This document shows, piece after piece, positions 37,329 to 46,433 of a DNA stretch of 64,000 nt; position 1 is the stretch's first letter, and each line of letters opens with the position of its first letter. Below the pieces are notes generated by a model. It saw only the letters and a program-made list of their open reading frames with translations, was not told the DNA's origin and did no database searches. The stretch spans positions 434,001 through 498,000 of the forward strand of contig NZ_JNXC01000003.1 in the NCBI RefSeq assembly GCF_000716595.1. The letters are read 5' to 3'. The DNA comes from Saccharothrix sp. NRRL B-16314. Its GTDB lineage: Bacteria > Actinomycetota > Actinomycetes > Mycobacteriales > Pseudonocardiaceae. Made by a program: the position numbers and the translations under genes.

Positions 37329-38708
37329 CTAAGCGGTCAGGGCGTCCCACAGCGCGCGGACGTGGCGTTCTTCGGTGGACTCGGCGCCGATGGCGATGCG
37401 GATCGCGAAGCGGCCGTCGACCGTGGTGTGGGTGATGAACGCTTCGCCGGCCGCGTTGACGCGGTCCATCGCGGCACGGGTGGGTTCGTCGCCGTCCCGG
37501 TGGGCGATGGTGAGCAGGGACAGCGAGCGCGGGGCGACGAGGGTCCAGTTGTCGTCCGCCGCCACCCACGATTCGAGGAGTTCCGCCAGCGCGACGTGGC
37601 CGCGCAGGTGCGCGCGCACGCCCTCCAGGCCGTACCAGCGCAGCACCGACCACAGCTTCAGCGCCCGGAAGCGCCGACCCAGCGGGATCTGCCAGTCCCG
37701 GTAGTCGACCACCGCGCCCGACTCCGTCGCGGTGTTGCGGAGGTACTCCGGGAGGATCGTCAGCGCGTCCACCAGCACGTCCGGGTGGGCGGTCCAGAAC
37801 AGGGTCAGGTCGAACGCCGTCAGCATCCACTTGTGCGCGTTCGCCGTGAACGAGTCGGCGAGGTCCAGGCCGTCGAACAGGTGCCGGAACTCCGGGCACA
37901 GCGCCGCCGGGCCGGCCCACGCCGCGTCCACGTGCAACCAGATCCCGTGCTCGGCGCACAGCGAGGCGATCTCGCGCACCGGGTCCACCGCGCCCGTGCC
38001 CGTGGTGCCGATCGTCGCGCACACCATGACCGGTTTGCGGCCCGCCGCGACGTCGGACCTGATCCGCGACGCCAGGTCGTCCACCCGCATGGCCAGCGCG
38101 CCGTCGACCTCGATCGACCGGACGGCCTGCTCGCCGAGCCCGGCCATGCGGGCGGCGCGCTCGACGGACGAGTGGGTCTGCGACGACACGTACACCGTCT
38201 CGCTGCCGTCCACGCCGGTCTGCCGCCACTTGCCGCCGGACGTCCGGTGCAGCGCGGCGAGGAGCGCGACCAGGGCGGCCGACGACGCGGTGTCCTGGAT
38301 GACGCCGCCGCCGAGGAACCGCCGGGGCAGGCCCATCGCGCCCACCAGCTCGTCCATGAGGTGCTGCTCGACCTCGGTGGCGGCGGGCGAGGTGGACCAC
38401 AACATGCCCTGCACGCCCAGCCCCGACGAGAGCAGGTCGCCCAGCACCGACGGCAGGGACGCGTTCGCCGGGAAGTACGCGTAGAACCCGGGGTGCTGCC
38501 AGTGCGTGACACCGGGCAGCACCACGCGGTCCAGGTCGGCGAGCAGGGCGTCGAACCCCTCGCCCCGTTCGGGCAGCGCGCCCAGCTGTCCTCGCACCCA
38601 ACCCGGCTCGACCTGCGACCGGACCGGGAAGTCCTCGATCCGCGCGCGGTAGTCGGCGATCCAGTCGACCACCTCGTGACCGATCCGGCGGAACTCGTCA
38701 GGGTCCAT
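37329..38708 (-). CDS. PLP-dependent aromatic L-amino acid decarboxylase
   Basis: 459 residues, group II decarboxylase. PLP lysine Lys293 in NAHKWML; HVDAAWAGPAALCPE binds the cofactor ring; THWQHPGFYAYFPANASLPS and GVIQDTASSAALVALLAAL are typical of DOPA/tryptophan decarboxylases. The substrate is probably Trp, Phe, Tyr or DOPA and cannot be fixed further. The Lrp-type regulator immediately upstream, on the same strand, may control it. Confidence 0.92.
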   Translation of the reverse strand: MDPDEFRRIGHEVVDWIADYRARIEDFPVRSQVEPGWVRGQLGALPERGEGFDALLADLDRVVLPGVTHWQHPGFYAYFPANASLPSVLGDLLSSGLGVQGMLWSTSPAATEVEQHLMDELVGAMGLPRRFLGGGVIQDTASSAALVALLAALHRTSGGKWRQTGVDGSETVYVSSQTHSSVERAARMAGLGEQAVRSIEVDGALAMRVDDLASRIRSDVAAGRKPVMVCATIGTTGTGAVDPVREIASLCAEHGIWLHVDAAWAGPAALCPEFRHLFDGLDLADSFTANAHKWMLTAFDLTLFWTAHPDVLVDALTILPEYLRNTATESGAVVDYRDWQIPLGRRFRALKLWSVLRWYGLEGVRAHLRGHVALAELLESWVAADDNWTLVAPRSLSLLTIAHRDGDEPTRAAMDRVNAAGEAFITHTTVDGRFAIRIAIGAESTEERHVRALWDALTA

Positions 38709-38732
38709 ACCGCGGAAATCTAGACGGCGGGG

Positions 38733-39239
38733 CTAGACGCGCCGCCTGCGGTGGGTGGGGCGCCGGTCGTTCGGCGGGGTGAGGGCGCGCGTCTCGACGC
38801 GTTCCAGGACCACCGAGCTGGTCAGGTTCCGCACCTCCGTGCGCGACGCGATCTTGTCCATCAGGAACGCCTGCAGGTGCGTGCTGTCCGCCACCGCGAT
38901 GTGCACCAGGAAGTCCGCCTGCCCGCTGACGTGGAACAGCGACCGCGTCTCCGGCTGCGCCATCACGAACCGCCGGAACCCCGCCACCACCGGCCTCGTG
39001 TGCGGCCGGACGTTCACCGAGATCACGGCCTCCAGCGGCAGCCCGGTGGTGCGCGGGTCGACCACGGCGTGGAAGCCGGTGATCACGCCGAGTTCGCGCA
39101 GCCTGCGCACCCGTTGCAGGCACGTGGACGGCGCGATGCCCACCTGCTCCGCGAGGGTCCGGTTCGGCAGCGTCGCGTCGTTCTGCAACGCCTCCAGGAT
39201 CAGCCAGTCGACCGAATCCAGTTCGGCTGTCTCGTTCAC
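38733..39239 (-). CDS. Lrp/AsnC family regulator
   Basis: 168 residues. N-terminal HTH (SVDWLILEALQNDATLPNRTLAEQVGIAPST pattern, residues 9-39) and a C-terminal amino-acid-binding RAM domain (VVAGFRRFVMAQPETRSLFHVSGQADFLVHI). The C-terminus ends in a very basic Arg/His tail. It is divergent from a LysE exporter across a 41-bp gap and upstream of a decarboxylase. The layout suggests an amino-acid sensor controlling export and breakdown of the same aromatic or branched amino acid (inference). Confidence 0.92.
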   Translation of the reverse strand: MNETAELDSVDWLILEALQNDATLPNRTLAEQVGIAPSTCLQRVRRLRELGVITGFHAVVDPRTTGLPLEAVISVNVRPHTRPVVAGFRRFVMAQPETRSLFHVSGQADFLVHIAVADSTHLQAFLMDKIASRTEVRNLTSSVVLERVETRALTPPNDRRPTHRRRRV

Positions 39240-39280
39240 AACCGAACACTGTAACCGTCAGGTGGAATACGCCCGAACGT

Positions 39281-39901
39281 GTGACCGAGGATTCGGGCGT
39301 GCACATCGCCTGGACCTCCTTCCTGCTCGCGCTCGTCGTCGTCACCGTCGTGCCCGGCCCCGACTTCGTGCTGATCACCGGGCACGCGGTGCGCGGCGTG
39401 CGGTACGGCGCGGTGACGGCGGCGGGCGTGGTGACCGGGCTGCTGGTGCACGCCGGCCTGGCAACCGTGGGGGTGTCGGCGCTGGTCGCGGCGGTGCCGG
39501 CGGCGTTGCTCGCGGTCAAGGCGGTGGGCGCGCTGTACCTGGCGTACCTGGGCGTGATGACGTTGCGGGCGGCGCGGGCCGGTGGGCCGATCACCAGGGC
39601 GCCGAAGTCGGACCGCTCGCTGTTCCTGCGCGGTGTGCTGTGCGACCTGCTCAACCCGAAGGTGATGCTGACGTTCCTCAGCCTCGTCCCGCAGGCGATG
39701 GACCCGGCCGCACCGCCCCTGCCGCAGGCGGCGTTGCTGTCGGCGGTCGCGGTGGGCGTGTTCGCGTGCTTCTGGGCCGTGGTGGTGCCGCTGGCGGGCC
39801 GGTTGGCGGTGCTGCTGGCACGGCCGAAGGTGCGGCCGGTGTTCGAGCGGCTGTGCGGCACCGCGTTGATCGGGATGGCCGCTTCGGTGCTCGCCGCGTA
39901 A
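39281..39901 (+). CDS. LysE/RhtB family amino acid exporter
   Basis: 206 residues with six hydrophobic segments. Family signatures VVPGPDFVLITGHAVRGVRYG at the first loop and LLNPKVMLTFLSLVPQ mid-protein. It exports amino acids or their derivatives. GTG 39281 or GTG 39299 may be the start. Divergent from the Lrp gene, whose product probably controls it. Confidence 0.9.
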   Translation: MTEDSGVHIAWTSFLLALVVVTVVPGPDFVLITGHAVRGVRYGAVTAAGVVTGLLVHAGLATVGVSALVAAVPAALLAVKAVGALYLAYLGVMTLRAARAGGPITRAPKSDRSLFLRGVLCDLLNPKVMLTFLSLVPQAMDPAAPPLPQAALLSAVAVGVFACFWAVVVPLAGRLAVLLARPKVRPVFERLCGTALIGMAASVLAA

Positions 39902-39968
39902 TTCTCGTTATCGTGTCGCCGTCCGACCGTCTCCGGTGGGTAGAGCCGATTCGGCCGAGAGGAGCGGT

Positions 39969-41798
39969 ATGCGCACGCCAGGGGACGCCGAGGCGGTGAC
40001 GGCGGCGCGGCGGGGTGAGCCGGGCGCGTTGGACGCGCTGGTGGCGGCCTACCTGCCGCTGGTCTACAACGTGGTGGGGCACGCCCTGTCCGGGCACCCC
40101 GACACGGACGACGTGGTCCAGGAGACCATGCTCCGGGCGTTGAACGGGCTGCCGAAGCTGCGTGAACCCGAGGCGTTCCGGTCGTGGCTGCTGGCCATCG
40201 CGCTGAACCAGGTGCGCGAGCACCACCGCAGCCGGTTGCCGCTCGCCGACGCGGAACCCGTCGACATCGCCGATCCGGGCGCGGACTTCGCCGACCTGGC
40301 CATCACCCGGCTCCAGCTCACCGGCCAGCGCCGCGAGGTCGTGGCGGCCACCCGCTGGATCGGCGACGACGACCGCGAGCTGCTGTCCCTGTGGTGGATG
40401 GAGCAGGTCGGCCGGATCACGCGGGCCGAGCTGGCGTCCGCGCTCGACCTGACGCCGCAGCACGCGGCCGTGCGGGTGCAGCGGATGAAGGCGCAGCTCG
40501 ACGCGGCGCGGGTGGTCGTGCGGGTGCTCGCCATGCCGCGGTGCGGTGAGCTGGCGGTGGTGATGGGGGACTGGGACGGTCAGCCGAGCGCGTTGTGGCG
40601 CAAGCGGATCGTGCGGCACGCGCGGGAGTGCGCCCGGTGCGCGCGCGGGTTCGACGACTTGGCGGCGGTGGACGGGCTGCTGTCCCGGATCCCGCTCGTG
40701 CCGCTGCCGGCGGGGTTCGACCTGCTCGGCGCGGAAGCCGTGGAGCACGTGGTGGCCGAGCCCGTGGTGACCGAGCCCGTGGTAGCCGAGCCCGTGGTGG
40801 CCGTGGTGAAGAAGGGGGTCTGGGCGCACGCCGTGACCAAGCCGTTGATCGCGGCGGCGGCCGTGGCTGCGGTGGCGGGCGCGGTGGTGCTGTTGCCGGT
40901 GGAACGGCAGCCGGTGCCGGTCGCCGCGCCGATCAGCGTGACCACGACGACCACTGCCGTGGCACCCACGACCGTCGAGACCACGACGACCACCACCACC
41001 ACCACTCAGCCGCCCGCGTCGACACCACTGCCGGCACCGGCTCTTGCTCCGGCACCCGCGCCGGTGACCAGGTCGATCAAGAAGGGCGTCAGCACCTGGC
41101 ACTTCGACGGCGTGACGCGGGCGCTGTCGGAAGTCGGCGCGGGTTGGTTCTACAACTGGGCGCCCACGAGGGAGGACGTGCAGGCTCCCGGCGTGGAGTA
41201 CGTGCCGATGATCTGGGGCGCGAAGACCATGACGCCCGGGAACCTGGCAGCGGTCAAGGGCCAGGGCACCACGCTGCTCGGCTTCAACGAACCCGACCTG
41301 CCCGAGCAGTCGAACATGACCGTGGACCAGGCGCTGGACCTGTGGCCGCAGCTGCAGGCGACGGGGATGCGGCTGGGCAGCCCGGCCGTCGCGCACAGCG
41401 GTGACAAGGCCGGTGGCTGGCTCGACCGGTTCATGGCCGGCGCGCGGGAACGCGGGCTCCGGGTCGACTTCATCACGCTGCACTGGTACGGCTCGGACTT
41501 CGGCCCGGCTGCTGTGGGTCACCTGAAGAACTACCTGGACGCCGTTCGAGCGCGCTACGACCTGCCGATCTGGCTGACCGAGTACTCGCTGATGGACTTC
41601 TCCGGCGGTGGGGTGCGGTATCCGGGCGAGCAGGAGCTGGCCGAGTTCGCGGGCGCGTCGTCTCGGATGCTGGAGGGTCTGTCCTATGTGGAGCGCTACG
41701 CGTGGTTCGCGCTTCCCGCGGACAAGCCGGGCACGGGGCTGTACCTGCCCGGCGGTGTGCCGAACCGGGCCGGCGAGGCCTATCGCGCCACCGGTTAG
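39969..41798 (+). CDS. ECF sigma factor / zinc anti-sigma / membrane / GH128 fusion
   Basis: One 609-residue frame with five parts. Residues 10-90: sigma region 2 (HPDTDDVVQETMLRALNGL, FRSWLLAIALNQVREHHR). 120-195: a region 4-like HTH (RITRAELASALDLTPQHAAVRVQ). 217-224: the zinc anti-sigma motif H-X3-C-X2-C (His217, Cys221, Cys224). 291-309: a membrane helix, followed by a Thr/Pro-rich linker (324-366). 370-605: a glycosyl hydrolase catalytic core of the GH128/asl1 type with Glu441 (LLGFNEPD) and Glu538 (WLTEYS). The order puts the sigma factor inside and the glycan-binding enzyme outside. ATG 39969 has GAGAGGAGC upstream. There are no stop codons or frameshift between parts. Confidence 0.88.
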   Translation: MRTPGDAEAVTAARRGEPGALDALVAAYLPLVYNVVGHALSGHPDTDDVVQETMLRALNGLPKLREPEAFRSWLLAIALNQVREHHRSRLPLADAEPVDIADPGADFADLAITRLQLTGQRREVVAATRWIGDDDRELLSLWWMEQVGRITRAELASALDLTPQHAAVRVQRMKAQLDAARVVVRVLAMPRCGELAVVMGDWDGQPSALWRKRIVRHARECARCARGFDDLAAVDGLLSRIPLVPLPAGFDLLGAEAVEHVVAEPVVTEPVVAEPVVAVVKKGVWAHAVTKPLIAAAAVAAVAGAVVLLPVERQPVPVAAPISVTTTTTAVAPTTVETTTTTTTTTQPPASTPLPAPALAPAPAPVTRSIKKGVSTWHFDGVTRALSEVGAGWFYNWAPTREDVQAPGVEYVPMIWGAKTMTPGNLAAVKGQGTTLLGFNEPDLPEQSNMTVDQALDLWPQLQATGMRLGSPAVAHSGDKAGGWLDRFMAGARERGLRVDFITLHWYGSDFGPAAVGHLKNYLDAVRARYDLPIWLTEYSLMDFSGGGVRYPGEQELAEFAGASSRMLEGLSYVERYAWFALPADKPGTGLYLPGGVPNRAGEAYRATG

Positions 41799-41800
41799 GT

Positions 41801-41836
41801 GAGCGCCCGCCACCGGTCGTGCGGTGGCGGGCGCTC
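41801..41836. terminator. Terminator 1 of a tandem pair
   Basis: GAGCGCCCGCCACC/GGTGGCGGGCGCTC, 14-bp perfect stem, loop GGTCGTGC, starting 3 bp after the fusion gene's stop. Confidence 0.85.
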
Positions 41837-41843
41837 CGCGGAA

Positions 41844-41879
41844 CCCGACCCGCCGCCGGTCGTGCGGCGGCGGGTCGGG
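41844..41879. terminator. Terminator 2 of a tandem pair
   Basis: CCCGACCCGCCGCC/GGCGGCGGGTCGGG, 14-bp perfect stem with the same 8-base loop GGTCGTGC as terminator 1. It probably serves the convergent gene ending at 41901. Confidence 0.85.
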
Positions 41880-41900
41880 CCGTGGTCAGGCGAGCCGAGG

Positions 41901-43289
41901 TCAGGCGTCCGGGCGGTTGTCGAACAGCGGCTGCCACCGGCCGTCGAAACCGCCGTTGGCCGCCAACTGCCACCCCGGCGGCAGCCAAACGCCGACCTCG
42001 CGGCTCGTGCTGTCGTCGATCCCGCCGGAGTGCACGAAGTACTCGTGCTGCCGCCAGTACACGCCGTGCGACGCGAGGTCCCCGCTCACCGCGCCCCGGC
42101 TGCGGCCCGAGCTGTCCAAGCCCGTACCGGCGAACCCGCCGAAGTCGTCCGATCCCGAAGGCGTGTCCTCGTCCAGCTCCGCCGAGTACGCGCCGAAGAA
42201 CCACGCCTTCGACAGGTAACCCTCACGCCCGTCGGTCAGGTCGGACGCCGCGTTGTCGCGCGACTGGTTGTAGAACCGCTGCACGCCCGTGCCGATGCCC
42301 AGCGCGGGCGTCTCGAACCGCACGTCCACCACGTCGGTCGCCAGCCAGTGCGCCTGCCACGCCGCCTGCGCCCAGTGCGTCGGCACGATGTCGGCCAGGT
42401 CCTGGAGCTCGTACGTCAGCCGCTTCACCCGCGGCCACGTGACCTTGGTGCCGTTGTCGACCCGGCTCGCCTGCACGGACGCGTTGGCGAACGTCAGCGG
42501 CACGGCGCCCAACGCCGCCACGGCACCCGCCGCGCCCTCCGGCACGAACGCGTAGTGCACGTTGCGCTTGTCGTCCGCGCCCGAGATGTTCACCTCCGCG
42601 TTCGCGGCCACCGCCATCCGCCCCGAGATGTACGCCCACGTGTTCGTCACGAACCGCAGCTCGTGCGCGTGCGGACCGGCGCTCGGCAGGTCGAAGTCGC
42701 TCTCGTCGGCCTGCCACAGCAGGAGGTGCTTCCCGGTGGAGGTCTGGAGGAAGTTGACGTCCTGGTCGTAGGACCGCCGCATGATGTGGTCCTTGTGGTG
42801 CGTCACGGTGGCGTTCGCGAACGACTCGCCCGCGCCGCCGGGGGTGCCGGTCACCCCGCGCACCACGATCTCCACCCGTTCCCAGTCGTGGATCTCGTCG
42901 CCGTCCTTGTCGGCCGCGTTGTAGACGTGGTACAGCAGCACCAACGACTTGCTGCCGTTCTCGGTGAACTCCAGCAGCGCGGTGTAGAGCGTGGGCCGGA
43001 CCTTCCACCGCTCGTAACCCGCGGCACCGGCCACGTACTGGGGAACCTGGCGCCAGTTCGCGCGGTTGGTGGCGTAGACGCCGTCGCGGTCGAAGTCGAA
43101 GTTCGCGAGCCAGTCCCGGCCCTGCTTGCCGTCGTTCTCGTCACCCCGCTTGAGGATGACCGGTGCGTAGTGGTCGAGGTACGCCTGCCGCTGTGCGGCG
43201 GTGAGCGTCCAAGGGACTTGGGCCTGCGCGGCGGGCGCGGTCAGGCAGGCCGCCAGCACGGCCGCGACGAGCACGAGCAATCGGGTCAT
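41901..43289 (-). CDS. Secreted protein of unknown function (Vps62-like pattern)
   Basis: 462 residues. A clear Sec signal peptide (MTRLLVLVAAVLAACLTAPA, cleavage after AQA near 25) and no lipid anchor or membrane segment. The start of the mature protein (LDHYAPVILKRGDEND) and LLYHVYNAADKDGDEIHDWERVEIVV resemble the order of motifs in eukaryotic/fungal Vps62 proteins, a weak resemblance seen by eye. FDFDRDGVYA and DADKDGDE-like acidic loops could bind Ca2+. ATG 43289 is preceded by GGGGGA. Its neighbours are a GH30 enzyme and the sigma-GH128 fusion, suggesting an extracellular polymer-related role. Confidence 0.6.
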   Translation of the reverse strand: MTRLLVLVAAVLAACLTAPAAQAQVPWTLTAAQRQAYLDHYAPVILKRGDENDGKQGRDWLANFDFDRDGVYATNRANWRQVPQYVAGAAGYERWKVRPTLYTALLEFTENGSKSLVLLYHVYNAADKDGDEIHDWERVEIVVRGVTGTPGGAGESFANATVTHHKDHIMRRSYDQDVNFLQTSTGKHLLLWQADESDFDLPSAGPHAHELRFVTNTWAYISGRMAVAANAEVNISGADDKRNVHYAFVPEGAAGAVAALGAVPLTFANASVQASRVDNGTKVTWPRVKRLTYELQDLADIVPTHWAQAAWQAHWLATDVVDVRFETPALGIGTGVQRFYNQSRDNAASDLTDGREGYLSKAWFFGAYSAELDEDTPSGSDDFGGFAGTGLDSSGRSRGAVSGDLASHGVYWRQHEYFVHSGGIDDSTSREVGVWLPPGWQLAANGGFDGRWQPLFDNRPDA

Positions 43290-43372
43290 TCCCCCGACTC
43301 TCGACCCGTCGCGGCCGGCTGTCAGCGGGGTCGCGCCCCGCTGGAGCGGGACCCCGTAGCGGACGACAGCGG

Positions 43373-45250
43373 TCAGGCGATGGTCCACTTCTGGTTGGCC
43401 GCGCCGGTGCACGTCCAGATCTGGAGCCTGGTCCCGTCGGCGCTGGTGTTGCCGGTGACGTCCACGCACTTGCCGGTCGCGGGGTTCACCAGGTCGCGGC
43501 CCGAGGTGTGAGTCCACTGCTGGTTGGCGCCGCCCGCACAGCTCCACAGCTGGAGCTGTGCGCCGTCGGCGGTGCCGTGGTCCTTGATGTCGAGGCACTT
43601 GCCGAGCGCGCGCAGCGTGCCGTCACCGGGCCGCGACCACTGCTGCGCCGCGGTGCCGTTGCACGTGTACAGCTGCACCGCCGTGCCGTCGACGCTGCTC
43701 GCGCCCGCGATGTCGACGCACTTGCCGGCCAGGCCGGTGATCGCGCCGCCGCCCGTGCCGCCGCCGCTGCCGGGCGTGCCCTGCCAGGTGAACGTCGCCG
43801 TGGTGCGGGCGGGCAGGGTGTAGGTGAAGGACTGGTTGCCCCAGTTCACCCGGATCGACTGGGACGACGTGCCGCCGTTGTGCGCGATCAGGGCCTTGGA
43901 ACCGTCAGGGTTGCGGTAGGCCACGTTCTGCACGGTGCCGTTCGCGGTGGAGTCGATCCGGTACGCGCCCGGCTTGACGAACTTCGTCAGGTGACCGGTG
44001 GTGTAGTACTCGACCGTGTAGTCGACCTGGCCGGCGCGCGAACCGCCCTCCTGGACGGTGATCAGCCCGGTGCACGTGCCGCAGCCACCGTTGTGCGGCC
44101 CCATGTTCTGGTTCAGCCCCAGGCTCCACTTCACCAGGCTGGAGCTCCAGTTGCGGGCGTAGTTGACGATGTCGGCCATGTCCTCGTTGTGCTGGTTCGA
44201 GATCCACGTGCCGCCGGAGTGCTCGGTGCTGAACTGCTTGACGCCCGGGTACTGGTTGCGCACCTGCGTGCCGACCGCCGGGTCGCCGAAGTAGCCGTGC
44301 CACGCGATGCCGCCGAACAGCGGGTCGTTGCGGACGCCCGCGTCACCGAGGATGGCCGCGCCGAAGTTGGCGTAGTCGCCGTAGTTCCAGTCGTGCACCA
44401 GCACCTTGGTGGTGATGCCCGCCGCGCGGAACGCCGGGTAGACGTGGTTCTTGGTGAACTCGACCAGCCCGGACGGGTTCCAGGCCATGCCGGGGTAGTT
44501 CATCGCGGTCGGGTTGGACGCCTGGCAGCAGTTCGGCTCGTTCTGCACGGACAGGTAGTCGATCGGCACGCCGGCCGCCTGGTAGCTCTGCACGTACTTG
44601 ACCAGGTACTGGGCGTAGGTGGGGTAATGCTCCCACTTCAGCCAGCCCATCTGGTCCATCCGGCCGTTGTCCTTCATCCAGCCCGGCGCGCTCCACGGCA
44701 CGCCCTTCACCCGCAGCTGCGGGTTGAGCTGCTTGGCCTGCTGCGTCAGCAGCCGCACGTTCGTGTCGTAGCCGTTCGCGCCCCAGTCGTTCAGGTCGCA
44801 GCACGTGTCGTCCAGCGAGACGTTGCCCGGCCGGGACAGGTCGGACGCGCCGATCGGGTTGCGCACGAACGACAGGCCGATGCCGTCGACCGGGTGGAAC
44901 AGCTTGCGCATCACCGCGTCCCGGGTGGCCGCCGAGACGGGACCGCCGCGCAGCAGGTACGCGGTGGTGTCGGTGATCGACGCGCCGCCGCCCTCGAACT
45001 GCTGGTAGGTGGTGCCCTCGTTGACGGTGATGGTGTGGTTCGCGCTGCCGCCGTTCGTGCTGAAGGCTACGGACGGCTGCTGGGCGAGGCCGCGGGTGAC
45101 GACCCGGCCGCCCGAGTCGGACGTGGTGGTCAGGTGGACGCTGACCGTCTCGCCCGCTGCGGCGGCGGGTGACGAGGCGGTGACGGCCGCCGCGAGTGTG
45201 ATCACGGCTATACCGGTGCTGACGAACGCCCGACGGTGGGGAGAGGGCAC
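43373..45250 (-). CDS. Secreted GH30 glycosidase with ricin-type lectin domain
   Basis: 625 residues. Signal peptide about 1-32. GH30 barrel with acid/base Glu238 (SVQNEPNC) and nucleophile Glu343 (STEHSGG), and its beta-sandwich to about residue 490. Then a Gly-rich linker and a ricin B lectin (CBM13) of about 125 residues with three QxW repeats (AAQQWS, ANQQWT, ANQKWT). The substrate is probably a beta-glucan, glucosylceramide-type or xylan-type glycoside. The GTG has AAGGAGT upstream. The promoter carries the triple TGNAACA motif shared with the LacI gene upstream. Confidence 0.93.
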   Translation of the reverse strand: MPSPHRRAFVSTGIAVITLAAAVTASSPAAAAGETVSVHLTTTSDSGGRVVTRGLAQQPSVAFSTNGGSANHTITVNEGTTYQQFEGGGASITDTTAYLLRGGPVSAATRDAVMRKLFHPVDGIGLSFVRNPIGASDLSRPGNVSLDDTCCDLNDWGANGYDTNVRLLTQQAKQLNPQLRVKGVPWSAPGWMKDNGRMDQMGWLKWEHYPTYAQYLVKYVQSYQAAGVPIDYLSVQNEPNCCQASNPTAMNYPGMAWNPSGLVEFTKNHVYPAFRAAGITTKVLVHDWNYGDYANFGAAILGDAGVRNDPLFGGIAWHGYFGDPAVGTQVRNQYPGVKQFSTEHSGGTWISNQHNEDMADIVNYARNWSSSLVKWSLGLNQNMGPHNGGCGTCTGLITVQEGGSRAGQVDYTVEYYTTGHLTKFVKPGAYRIDSTANGTVQNVAYRNPDGSKALIAHNGGTSSQSIRVNWGNQSFTYTLPARTTATFTWQGTPGSGGGTGGGAITGLAGKCVDIAGASSVDGTAVQLYTCNGTAAQQWSRPGDGTLRALGKCLDIKDHGTADGAQLQLWSCAGGANQQWTHTSGRDLVNPATGKCVDVTGNTSADGTRLQIWTCTGAANQKWTIA

Positions 45251-45292
45251 CTCGGACTCCTTTCACGACGTTGTGCACAGGGTCATCGGCGG

Positions 45293-45320
45293 TGAAACAG
45301 AATGGAACATTTCTGGAACA
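45293..45320. promoter_or_regulatory. Triple direct repeat in the GH30 promoter
   Basis: TGAAACA (45293), TGGAACA (45303) and TGGAACA (45314) on the plus strand, start-to-start spacing 10 then 11 bp. The lacI promoter has the same trio with the same spacing. Confidence 0.65.
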
Positions 45321-45415
45321 TCTGCGCACCTGAAGGAAACAATGGCGCAGTACCCGTGTCAAGGCCGCCGATCGTGCGCGGGAGAACCCGGTAAAGACCG
45401 TGAAAAGCAGCCGAC

Positions 45416-46423
45416 TCAGCCGCGCGGAGCGGGCCCGGTGGACGCCCTGACCACCAGTTCCGTGGCCAGCTCGACGTGCAGCGCTTCCAGCTCGTGCCGG
45501 TCCAGCAGCCGCATCAGCAGCGTCACGGCCATCCGGCCCATCTCCTGCAACGGCTGCCGCACGGTGGTCAGTTCCGGTCGCGTGGCACGGCTGAGGTCCA
45601 GGTCGTCGAAACCGGCGACGGACAGGTCGCGCGGCACGTCCAGCCCGTGCTCCCGGGCCGCACGCAACGCGCCGACCGCCATCTTGTCGTTGAACGCGAC
45701 CAGCGCCGTCGGCCGCTCCGCCAGGTCGAGCAGGTCGCGCGCGACCAGGTAGCCGTTCTCCGTGGTCGGCTCGTCCACGTGCCGCAGCAGCTCCGCCGAC
45801 GGCAGCACGCCGACGTCCGACAACGCCGCCGCGTACCCGGCGAGCCTGCCGTCGCTCGCCAGCCAGTCACCCGGTCCGCCGATGATCCCGATCCGCCGGT
45901 GACCCAGCTCCACCAGGTGCGCCATCAGCCGCCGCGCGCCCGCGAAGTGCGCCGCGGACACCGAGGCCACGTCGCGCGGCAGCTCGGTGCGCGGGTCCAC
46001 CACCACGAACGGGAACCGCAAGTCCCGCAACCGGACCAGCTCCTCGACCGGCTCCGGCGGCAGTATCAGGATCGCGCCGCCCACGTCGGACCGGGCGGCC
46101 AGACCGGGCAGCGCGGACGTGCGCTGCGCCGACGTGCCCGCGTTCAGCAGGACCTGCCGGTGGTGCAGGGACAACGTCTCGGCGACCGTGGACACGATCA
46201 GTCCGAAGTAGTCGGTGAGCAGGTACGGGCAGCGCACGTAGATCGGCCCGGAAGGCTTCGCGCCACGCGGCCTCGGCGCCTCCGCGCCCAGGTCGGCAAC
46301 GGCCTTGAGCACCAGCTCGCGGGTGTGCGCGGCGACGTTGGCCTGGCCGTTCAGCACCCGGGAGACGGTCGCGATGGACAGCCCGGTCGCCCTCGCCACG
46401 TCCCGCACCGTCGCCCTGGCCAT
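45416..46423 (-). CDS. LacI family transcriptional regulator
   Basis: 335 residues. N-terminal HTH and hinge (TVRDVARATGLSIATVSRVLNGQANV), then the periplasmic-binding-type sugar domain (GGAILILP, GHRRIGIIGGPGDW, ALVAFNDKMAVGALRAA, SVAGFDDLDLS). It is a sugar-responsive regulator, probably repressing the adjacent GH30 gene until a breakdown sugar binds. ATG 46423 is the family start; ATG 46441 lies inside its own operator. Same strand as GH30, 165 bp upstream of it. Confidence 0.93.
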   Translation of the reverse strand: MARATVRDVARATGLSIATVSRVLNGQANVAAHTRELVLKAVADLGAEAPRPRGAKPSGPIYVRCPYLLTDYFGLIVSTVAETLSLHHRQVLLNAGTSAQRTSALPGLAARSDVGGAILILPPEPVEELVRLRDLRFPFVVVDPRTELPRDVASVSAAHFAGARRLMAHLVELGHRRIGIIGGPGDWLASDGRLAGYAAALSDVGVLPSAELLRHVDEPTTENGYLVARDLLDLAERPTALVAFNDKMAVGALRAAREHGLDVPRDLSVAGFDDLDLSRATRPELTTVRQPLQEMGRMAVTLLMRLLDRHELEALHVELATELVVRASTGPAPRG

Positions 46424-46433
46424 CCGCGCCCCC

